A stretch of 64,000 nucleotides of DNA, from contig NZ_FMXC01000002.1 of the NCBI RefSeq assembly GCF_900103655.1, forward strand, positions 123,619 to 187,618, in the 5' to 3' direction. The notes under the pieces are model-generated. The model was not told where the DNA came from. It saw only the letters and a program-made list of their open reading frames with translations, and made no database searches. Shown here piece by piece: positions 44,727-51,132 of the stretch (position 1 is its first letter; every line of letters starts with the position of its first letter). This DNA comes from Lactobacillus kefiranofaciens (GTDB lineage: Bacteria; Bacillota; Bacilli; Lactobacillales; Lactobacillaceae). Both the position numbers and the translations under genes were made by a program.

Positions 44727-46037
44727 CTATTTCTTATCTTTTAATCCAATTATTTCATTCAATATCTCATGCTGTTTTGGTCTACCGTTAATTTCCTTAA
44801 TCCATTGCATGTTTTCCAATTGAATTATTGCATCCCTAGTTCGTCTAATCGAAATATTACCAGTTTTTGAATTCAATTCAATAATATCATTATCTAGAAT
44901 CCCCAATTCTCTATTACCAGCAAAAAGCTTTGATTCACCTAGATAAAATAAAACAGCATGGATTGCTTCTTTATCATATTTTTCATCAAGCGAATTTACT
45001 TGATGCTTAATGTTTGCACCAATTTGTGTCAATTTCTGCCGATCTTCACTTAAAGTAGCTATAATTTCTTCTTGTTGAGCAACTAGCAACTGTAGCATTT
45101 CATCAATGAAAAAGGTTAATTCCGCATAATTTTCTGCTTGATCAGCTTCCTTAAAAATCCTGTAATATGTTTGCACCCGTGAATGGATTGCAGTAGCAAC
45201 TGAAAAGCCAGTAAAATGATCATACTTATGAGAAATATATGTTGAAAGCAAATACCTCCCCATTCTTCCATTACCATCTAAGAAAGGGTGTGTATTTTCA
45301 AAGAAGAAATGCGTAATCAAACTTTTATAAATTGATGGTAAATCATCATTATTCATAAATTCAATTAAACTAGATAGAGCCTCAGAAATATTTTCTTCCG
45401 TCTGAGGAGGGACATGAACTGTATGAACAGCATCACCTATTCGTAATTTCTCACCTTTTGATAACTTATCTCTAAAAAGCTTACCATTAGGCAACTTATC
45501 TTGTTCAATTTCGCCTTCTAATAAGCTGTCATAAATTTCTCTAAAATCTTTTAAATACTCAATTTCAATCAGGTGATTACTTTGAGTTTCTTGATACATT
45601 CTAATAGTTGATTGTAATCTCTTATGTGAGGGGCGTTTGGGATCACTTTCATTATCACGAATAATTGTACTAATCTCTCCTCGGTCAGTTTTTACGCCTT
45701 CGATTATATTAGTATAAGTAATCTCAGATACCAGAAGTGAATTTAAAAACTGTCTTTTAGCAATTCCCGGTAATGCTTCTGCAAGTCTCTTAATTTGATT
45801 AGAATTATCTCTTAAGTTACTTTCTAATCTAACAATCTCAGGTAAATATACAAAAAAGATAGGATATTTATTTGTTTGTACTCCATTTTTATTAGTCAAA
45901 AAGGGATACAGATTGGTTTGATATGAACTAACTCCATGTAAACGTGATTGATAAATCTGATCTATTTCTTCTTTAGAAACCATTTGTGGTTTATGTAAGT
46001 ATTTTTCTTTAGATAATGAATGATAATTTTTGACCAT
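44727..46037 (-). CDS. Fic-family AMP-transferase-type protein with C-terminal winged-helix-like region
   Basis: The 436-residue protein has a Fic_N region and the catalytic motif HPFLDGNGRMGR at 250-261 (all key residues present). The inhibitory-helix motif TNIIEG at 109-114 fits the class II (S/T)xxxE(G/N) pattern, where the helix precedes the Fic core. It should therefore be an auto-inhibited AMP (or other NMP) transferase. The C-terminal part (about 370-436) looks like a winged helix (RRTRDAIIQLENMQWIKEINGRP). The ATG at 46037 follows GGAGG by six bases. Three inverted repeats upstream suggest repression, possibly by itself. Confidence 0.9.
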   Translation of the reverse strand: MVKNYHSLSKEKYLHKPQMVSKEEIDQIYQSRLHGVSSYQTNLYPFLTNKNGVQTNKYPIFFVYLPEIVRLESNLRDNSNQIKRLAEALPGIAKRQFLNSLLVSEITYTNIIEGVKTDRGEISTIIRDNESDPKRPSHKRLQSTIRMYQETQSNHLIEIEYLKDFREIYDSLLEGEIEQDKLPNGKLFRDKLSKGEKLRIGDAVHTVHVPPQTEENISEALSSLIEFMNNDDLPSIYKSLITHFFFENTHPFLDGNGRMGRYLLSTYISHKYDHFTGFSVATAIHSRVQTYYRIFKEADQAENYAELTFFIDEMLQLLVAQQEEIIATLSEDRQKLTQIGANIKHQVNSLDEKYDKEAIHAVLFYLGESKLFAGNRELGILDNDIIELNSKTGNISIRRTRDAIIQLENMQWIKEINGRPKQHEILNEIIGLKDKK

Positions 46038-46052
46038 AATAGCCTCCATTTT

Positions 46053-46093
46053 TAATATAAATTAACAAATAGGGCTTTTGTTAATTTATATTA
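46053..46093. promoter_or_regulatory. Operator-like inverted repeat 1 upstream of the Fic gene
   Basis: A perfect 17-bp inverted repeat (46053-46069 and 46077-46093) has a 7-base spacer and the core TTAACAAA-N7-TTTGTTAA. It lies between the promoter and the Fic SD. Confidence 0.75.
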
Positions 46094-46107
46094 TATTAGT
46101 TAGCTAT

Positions 46108-46136
46108 AATTATTAACAAAAGCAGTCTTTTGTCAA
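46108..46136 (-). promoter_or_regulatory. Promoter of the Fic gene, overlapped by inverted repeat 2
   Basis: On the minus strand TTGACA (46131-46136) is followed after 17 bases by ATAATT (46108-46113). The interval is covered by a second copy of the repeat (46111-46138), with one mismatch located exactly where the -35 needs GACA. Confidence 0.7.
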
Positions 46137-46160
46137 TAACTATAGCTTTAATGGATCTTC

Positions 46161-46191
46161 AATATTAACAAATTTGAATTTTGTTAATATT
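46161..46191. promoter_or_regulatory. Operator-like inverted repeat 3 upstream of the Fic gene
   Basis: A perfect 12-bp inverted repeat (46161-46172 and 46180-46191, 7-base spacer) has the same TTAACAAA/TTTGTTAA core. It lies upstream of the -35. Confidence 0.72.
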
Positions 46192-46221
46192 AAAAAGCTC
46201 GCAAACTTAATTGCGAGCTTT
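46192..46221 (-). terminator. Terminator downstream of the DUF4160-like ORF
   Basis: AAAGCTCGCAA (46194-46204) pairs perfectly with TTGCGAGCTTT (46211-46221), and the minus strand runs into U. It separates the small two-gene unit from the Fic promoter. Confidence 0.85.
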
Positions 46222-46254
46222 GAGCAATATTTCATTTATAAAATTTTAGATCTT

Positions 46255-46488
46255 TCACCCTAAAGTAATTCTTCCAAGTTCTACACAGTTCAGGAAAGTT
46301 TTCTTTAGATCCTTTGAAGACAATTCTGCTTTATTATTGGATAACTTAGCTGTTCCATCTTTTAAAATCCAAAATTTAGTTGACGCTGGATTGGGGTGTC
46401 CCTTAGTTACATGAACATGTATTGGTTCATTACCTTCATTCGACCAAAAATATAATTTATATCCCGCATAAGTAAAATAATTAGGTAT
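46255..46488 (-). CDS. DUF4160-family ORF with no standard start codon (ATA)
   Basis: This frame is open for 77 codons and gives a clear DUF4160-like protein: PNYFTYAGYKLYFWSNEG, then EPIHVHVTKG, then AKFW/KFWIL and SSKDLKK. The reading frame closes upstream at a TAG, and no ATG, GTG or TTG lies between. At the expected Met, right before PNYF, the codon is ATA (46488-46486), overlapping the stop region of the upstream gene. It is either an ATG-to-ATA start mutation (pseudogene) or a rare ATA start read by coupling. It has no annotated start and would be missed by ORF callers. Confidence 0.65.
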   Translation of the reverse strand: MPNYFTYAGYKLYFWSNEGNEPIHVHVTKGHPNPASTKFWILKDGTAKLSNNKAELSSKDLKKTFLNCVELGRITLG

Positions 46489-46783
46489 CTGTAGCCTCTT
46501 TCTCTTTTGCCGCTGCTAAGATAATTTTGGCATTATTGTGCAGGATCTCTTCATTGCGCTTAGTCTCAGAGGGAGTAAAGCCATTATTAAAAAGCAATTT
46601 ATAATCTGGCAAAGTATATCTTGCTTCACTAAAGCCATCATCCGTTGGCAATTCGAAGTTTACCTCAACCTTAATACTTCCATCTTTTTCTTTTAATGGT
46701 TGAGTATGTGTAACTATTAACCGACCTGGAAATTCAGCATAAGGATACAACATTTTGTCACCTTTTTTCGTAAGTAAAAACAT
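46481..46783 (-). CDS. Hypothetical protein upstream of the DUF4160 ORF
   Basis: This 100-residue protein is not recognised. Its ATG at 46783 has the SD GGAG; an internal ATG at 46753 also has a good SD (AAGGTGA), so either could be used. The sequence has a beta-rich middle (GRLIVTHTQPLKEKDGSIKVEVNFELP) and a helical C terminus (SETKRNEEILHNNAKIILAAAKEKE). Its stop overlaps the start of the DUF4160 frame, so the two are coupled. DUF4160 genes are often paired with a small partner of the DUF2442 type, but this protein does not look like DUF2442. Confidence 0.65.
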   Translation of the reverse strand: MFLLTKKGDKMLYPYAEFPGRLIVTHTQPLKEKDGSIKVEVNFELPTDDGFSEARYTLPDYKLLFNNGFTPSETKRNEEILHNNAKIILAAAKEKEATDT

Positions 46784-46896
46784 ATTTTTCTCCTTTCATT
46801 TTACCTACTCCATTATTAATTACGCAAAAAAATGACATATTTCTGCAGAAAGTTTTATGAGCGGTGGCTGTTTTTATCCTCCTGGAGGTGAGGGCT

Positions 46897-47013
46897 ATGG
46901 CCTACACTAAAAGAAAAGGTTTCAGTCATGTCGGTTTACGAAGGCATTTCTTTGATGCTGATGTTTGGGACGTTTCTGTTGGCATTGCTGACATACATCG
47001 ACCACCACAATAA
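46897..47013 (+). CDS. Small ORF overlapping the holin-like toxin, with a strong SD
   Basis: The ATG at 46897 follows GGAGGTGAGGGCT and opens a 38-codon frame (MAYTKRKGFSHVGLRRHFFD...). This overlaps almost the whole toxin ORF in another frame. The SD itself can be masked by a tight CCTCC/GGAGG fold-back just upstream. It may be a leader ORF coupling translation to the toxin, or only a shadow; I cannot tell which. Confidence 0.35.
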   Translation: MAYTKRKGFSHVGLRRHFFDADVWDVSVGIADIHRPPQ

Positions 47014-47017
47014 ATAA
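46928..47017 (+). CDS. Holin-like type I toxin peptide
   Basis: This 29-residue peptide starts MSVYEGISLMLMFGTFLLALL and ends TYIDHHNK. A Tyr-Glu N terminus, one TM segment (about 6-24) and a short polar tail are the hallmarks of the Hol-Tox family of Firmicute membrane toxins. Such peptides are usually controlled by an antisense RNA. The weak SD AAAGG lies eight bases before the ATG. It is too short for most ORF callers. Confidence 0.78.
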   Translation: MSVYEGISLMLMFGTFLLALLTYIDHHNK

Positions 47018-47066
47018 AAAGCCGCTCAATCTTATAACTTTGGCGGGTTATATTGAGTGCCTTTTA
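47015..47066. terminator. Bidirectional terminator of the toxin locus
   Basis: AAAAGCCGCTCAAT...TATAAC pairs imperfectly with GTTATATTGAGTGCCTTTT. A and T runs lie on both sides, which suits convergent toxin mRNA and antisense RNA as in Fst-type loci. Confidence 0.7.
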
Positions 47067-47114
47067 GTACAAAATATTAATCATTAGCCACCGATCTCAA
47101 AGCGGGCTGTAATT

Positions 47115-47139
47115 GGAGACCGTTGTGTCTCCTTTTTCT
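47115..47139 (+). terminator. Second terminator beyond the toxin locus
   Basis: GGAGAC (47115-47120) and GTCTCC (47127-47132) form a 6-bp stem followed by five T. An antisense RNA start, if present, should lie near here on the minus strand. Confidence 0.7.
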
Positions 47140-47208
47140 TTACTTAATTATAACATGTTTTTCAATTAAAAAGCTCGCTTAGCTTACCTTTATAATTTCT
47201 TAAGATTT

Positions 47209-48432
47209 TTAGTTTGCCATCTGTAACTTACTCATAATTTCATTAATAATATCATTAATAGTCTCAAAGTCTACTACAAACCATTCTCTAGGATGAATAA
47301 TCTTGCCATTAGCTGCCTTAATATCTACATCTAAACGATATTGAGATAAAGCATGGTGCAAAGCTGTTTCTAAAGCTTCTGGATTAAGATTTATAACCTG
47401 ATACTCTGCCACCACTTTAACAGGACCATATAAATAAGTAGACTCATTCTCGGCGTTAGCAATTCTTCTTTCAACTGTTCCCGAAGTAAATCCAACTTTA
47501 TACAAAGGATGATCCTCTTGAATTCGTTTTACATCTGCGTTATTGCTAAGTGATTTTAATACATAAACATAGCCAGTTATTTGATCATTAGCCCCGAACT
47601 CAAATTTATTATCTGGTTCTGTGACAATCTTGCCACCGCCACCACGTTGCTTAGACCCGTATAAGGAGGCAATTAAACCGTTTCTCAACGGGAAATTTTC
47701 TGTCCCATTGTCATAGATTACGTGTAAACGTGCATCAGTATCGGTATCACTACGGTTATTGTTTTTAAACTCGGAGCCAATAGATTCAATATACATTAGT
47801 TGACCTTTTAGAACATAGAATCCATGTAATTTGAGCTTATTATTACCATACCTTACTAAATGTCGCTTGCCCGAAGTTAACTCAGCTTGCACTTTCTTAA
47901 ACATCGGACGATATTTATTAAAATCATCCATTGTTTTTCTCTTTGATTTGTTTTTAGCAACATTTTCTTGAGATTTTTTATATGCATTAAGGGAACCAGT
48001 ATCAAATAATTTTGAATTCAAGGACTGACCAGAATTATCAAACAAAGCGGAATCATCATTCAAAATATCATCTAAAGAATTGAAAGTCATCTTTTCATGA
48101 CTAACTTTTTCTTTTAAAGCCACATTCTGATCTTCTTGCTTTAGTAAACCTAATTTGTCGTAAGGTTTCAATAGTTCTATTCTTTCTGGATCTTCTCGAA
48201 TTTCTTTTAATCTACTAGCTAATTTTCGTTCACCTAATCTACTAAGATCTGTAGTCTTCTCAGGTTCCTTGCCATTATGTTCCTTTACCCAGCTCTCTAT
48301 CTCTTTAAATTTTTCAACTTCAGGATCATAAGTAACCTGTACCTTTTTAGGTTTTGCCAACAATTCGTCAGCTGCAGGATCATTAAAAATATCATCAAGA
48401 GAGCGAATCGGACGCGAATTATCTATTTTCAT
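47209..48432 (-). CDS. GIY-YIG (T5orf172-type) nuclease-domain protein of the defence operon
   Basis: The 407-residue protein has a C-terminal GIY-YIG/T5orf172 domain at about 285-395. GYVYVLKS corresponds to the GIY strand, and LYKVGFTSGTVERRI to the YIG strand with the catalytic Arg. A Glu in PEALETALHH and a final PREWFVV complete it. The N-terminal part (1-170) is charged and probably disordered. It contains a repeated motif, SLDDIFND (11-18) and SLDDILND (119-126). Its start overlaps the helicase gene by 14 bases, so it is the last gene of the operon and the likely nuclease. Confidence 0.85.
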   Translation of the reverse strand: MKIDNSRPIRSLDDIFNDPAADELLAKPKKVQVTYDPEVEKFKEIESWVKEHNGKEPEKTTDLSRLGERKLASRLKEIREDPERIELLKPYDKLGLLKQEDQNVALKEKVSHEKMTFNSLDDILNDDSALFDNSGQSLNSKLFDTGSLNAYKKSQENVAKNKSKRKTMDDFNKYRPMFKKVQAELTSGKRHLVRYGNNKLKLHGFYVLKGQLMYIESIGSEFKNNNRSDTDTDARLHVIYDNGTENFPLRNGLIASLYGSKQRGGGGKIVTEPDNKFEFGANDQITGYVYVLKSLSNNADVKRIQEDHPLYKVGFTSGTVERRIANAENESTYLYGPVKVVAEYQVINLNPEALETALHHALSQYRLDVDIKAANGKIIHPREWFVVDFETINDIINEIMSKLQMAN

Positions 48433-50368
48433 TTCTTCTAGCCTTCATGTCACTCAATTTAGCTAAAGCATAAGCCATACGTACTTCTTCTTCATTATTG
48501 GAATTTTTATCTGGGCTGCGTCCTGTTCTTTCTACAAATACCTTTGCATTCATAAACAATTGCATTAATTCTTCATCAGAGAAATCATACTTCTTCGCAT
48601 CAATTGAACGCTCAATAATTCTAAGAGTATTGCTGTCAATGTTTTGAGACATAACATCGTAAGCTCTTTGGAATGGATTAATTGACTGAATCAAATTAAT
48701 ATCTAAATCATTAACATTAATAAATTTATCTGCCATCTTAAGGAATTCATTCGTATTTCCTTCTTGATCAACCGAAGAATCTACCTTAGCATGACGCAAG
48801 ACAGTATCAGCTACAACATATTGACTAACTTGATCTATCTCATCATTACTTAAATCTGGATAGCGAGTCATAACAACTTTAGGAATTAATTCCTTATTCA
48901 TTACTTCTGCATCCACATTAGCTGCAATTCCATTCTTTACATCTTGATCCTGCAAAATCGCGGCTTTCAAATCAGGCAGATCATTTTCAATAATACTTTG
49001 AGTCCTCTTGGTAGTTGGTTCTTTAAGTCCTTTAATCAAAATATCTGCATCCCCTGAAGGAGTATCAGATTTATGATTTCTTCTCTTTAAATGAATCTCT
49101 GGGGCAAGTACTTGTTCCATTAAGAGGGATGCAGTAATAGCCTTTAATATTTGATTAACTGCGTATTGAACAGCATCATCTTTAGCATCTGGTTGTTCAA
49201 TCATATTAGTAAACTGTGCATGTATCTTATTTGAACTATCACGAGTTACACGACCAATGATTTGAACTATTTCAGTCAATGAATGACGATAACCAATAGT
49301 TAAAGCCTGTTCAGCCCATGGCCAGTCAAATCCTTCCTTAGCCATATTAAGAGCCACAATAATATCTAAATCATCAGCACTACTAATATTTCTTAGATAC
49401 TCTTGAACCTTTTCTCTACCATCTTCATTAACCAGATCAGCAACTTTTAATAATTTACCAGTTTGTTTACTCTTAATGGTATAAATACCAGTCTTATCAT
49501 CTCTATCAACGAGGTTACCAATTGCATCAAAGATAGCATCAACTTCATTGTATTTATCCTTAGTCGATTCACTAGAATTGATACTTGGAATATGAATAAT
49601 CGTCTTCTTAGTTGTATCAATCGCATCTGGTAAAGCATCTAAATATGAACCTTGATAAAACTTATAATCAATTCCAAATGACTTTAAGTATTGGTAGCCA
49701 TCGAGTTGCTCATAGTATGTATAAGTGACCTTATCAAATAATTGCTCATCCTCTGGAGAAAGGATTGGCTCTGAATCTCCTCTAAAATAAGAACCAGTCA
49801 TAGCCATAATATGGGCAGAGGAATTATGCATGATATTCTTCAAGGCAGTACCTAAGACAGAACTATCATTAGATGAAACATGGTGAAATTCATCAATCGC
49901 AACCATAACATTATCAAATGCACGATCATCAGCTACTTTTTCATAGGCAAATCTTAAGGTAGCATGCGTACAAATTAAAATTCTACCTTCTGAAGAATTA
50001 AGAAAGTCCACTAGTTTTTGTACTTTGCTTTCATCCCCACCTGGAAGAGTTAAATCATATTGTGGATCAAGCTTCCAATCTTCATAAAAGCCATATTTGA
50101 CTAATTCAGTATTCTTAAATGATCTACCTATTGATCTTTCTGGAACAGCTACAATAACTTTTTTAACGCCTTGATTAGCCAACTTATCTAAAGCTACAAA
50201 CATTAAAGCTCTAGATTTACCTGAAGCCAGTGGTGCTTTAACTAAAAGATATTGAGAATTACGATGTTGGTAAACACGCACCTGCATCTCACGCATCCCT
50301 AATTCATTGGTATTAGTGCTTTTACCAGTTTGATGATAATTTACTTCAACTACATTTTTATCTTGCAT
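48419..50368 (-). CDS. DEAD/DEAH-type helicase of the defence operon
   Basis: The 649-residue SF2 helicase/translocase has Walker A APLASGKS at 45-52. Motif II is DEFH (159-162) in place of DEAH, motif III-like MTGS lies near 190-193, and motif VI is QIIGRVTRD. The architecture resembles type I/III restriction helicases, but no nuclease domain is fused. It lies 11 bases after the HEPN-like gene and overlaps the GIY-YIG gene, so the products probably act together. Confidence 0.88.
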   Translation of the reverse strand: MQDKNVVEVNYHQTGKSTNTNELGMREMQVRVYQHRNSQYLLVKAPLASGKSRALMFVALDKLANQGVKKVIVAVPERSIGRSFKNTELVKYGFYEDWKLDPQYDLTLPGGDESKVQKLVDFLNSSEGRILICTHATLRFAYEKVADDRAFDNVMVAIDEFHHVSSNDSSVLGTALKNIMHNSSAHIMAMTGSYFRGDSEPILSPEDEQLFDKVTYTYYEQLDGYQYLKSFGIDYKFYQGSYLDALPDAIDTTKKTIIHIPSINSSESTKDKYNEVDAIFDAIGNLVDRDDKTGIYTIKSKQTGKLLKVADLVNEDGREKVQEYLRNISSADDLDIIVALNMAKEGFDWPWAEQALTIGYRHSLTEIVQIIGRVTRDSSNKIHAQFTNMIEQPDAKDDAVQYAVNQILKAITASLLMEQVLAPEIHLKRRNHKSDTPSGDADILIKGLKEPTTKRTQSIIENDLPDLKAAILQDQDVKNGIAANVDAEVMNKELIPKVVMTRYPDLSNDEIDQVSQYVVADTVLRHAKVDSSVDQEGNTNEFLKMADKFINVNDLDINLIQSINPFQRAYDVMSQNIDSNTLRIIERSIDAKKYDFSDEELMQLFMNAKVFVERTGRSPDKNSNNEEEVRMAYALAKLSDMKARRNENR

Positions 50369-50379
50369 TTTTATTACCT

Positions 50380-51132
50380 TTAATTTAAAACTTTTAATGC
50401 TTCTACATGTATTCGACTATCTTTCTTCATACAAAGCAATTCACCACATGCAATAAATGATTGAATAATATTCGATTGACCTGGTAGTGTCTTTAAAAGG
50501 AATTCTTCTGCGGTTACTTCAAAGCTTTCAATACTTTTAGTTCTTCTATCAACGTCCTTACCAATAAATAATCCTCGTCGAGCATCATAAACAAAGTTTA
50601 AGTGGGATGAAGCGTTTCTAACTTTTTTATCTAAAGCATTAATTATGAAGGACCAATCGGTTTGAGATTGTCTCAAACGATTTATTAAGCTACCTGCTGA
50701 TTCAAAATATAAAGATTCTAATGAATAATCCTGTCCATGAATTAGCCGATCAATACATACTAAATTAGCTAAAATCTTAATATCCAATTCAAATGAATTC
50801 TTAAAGTCGTCTATTAATAGTCGCGCTAACATAGTTTTTGAAAAATTAGGGTCACTTTTCATACTATCTATGTAAGAAGTGGTTTCTACATGTTGTTGAA
50901 TATAAGTATCGTACGCAACTCGATTCTCAAGTCCCCTATTTTCTTCAGTTCCTAATACCCATGCGGCAATTAATTTGGCTGTCTCTTCGGAATTTATTGC
51001 CCATGCTTTTTCAAATATAATGTTCAACTTTTTAGTCATACTTTTTAATTCGTTATAGCCAGTATTAGTTGGAACAAAAAGCGCAACATAGTCTTGATAA
51101 AATTCTTCTGGTGTTTTAATTGGTTGATTCAT
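50380..51132 (-). CDS. Uncharacterised protein with HEPN-like RxxxxH motif
   Basis: This 250-residue, mostly helical protein is not recognised by name. Within KKVRNASSHLNFVYD it carries R172-N-A-S-S-H177, an RxxxxH pattern in an RNAxxH setting that is typical of HEPN RNases. HEPN proteins are frequent toxins and effectors in restriction and abortive-infection operons. It overlaps the methyltransferase gene by 17 bases, so expression is coupled. HEPN membership is inferred from one motif and helical content only. The alternative is a structural subunit of the complex. Confidence 0.55.
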   Translation of the reverse strand: MNQPIKTPEEFYQDYVALFVPTNTGYNELKSMTKKLNIIFEKAWAINSEETAKLIAAWVLGTEENRGLENRVAYDTYIQQHVETTSYIDSMKSDPNFSKTMLARLLIDDFKNSFELDIKILANLVCIDRLIHGQDYSLESLYFESAGSLINRLRQSQTDWSFIINALDKKVRNASSHLNFVYDARRGLFIGKDVDRRTKSIESFEVTAEEFLLKTLPGQSNIIQSFIACGELLCMKKDSRIHVEALKVLN

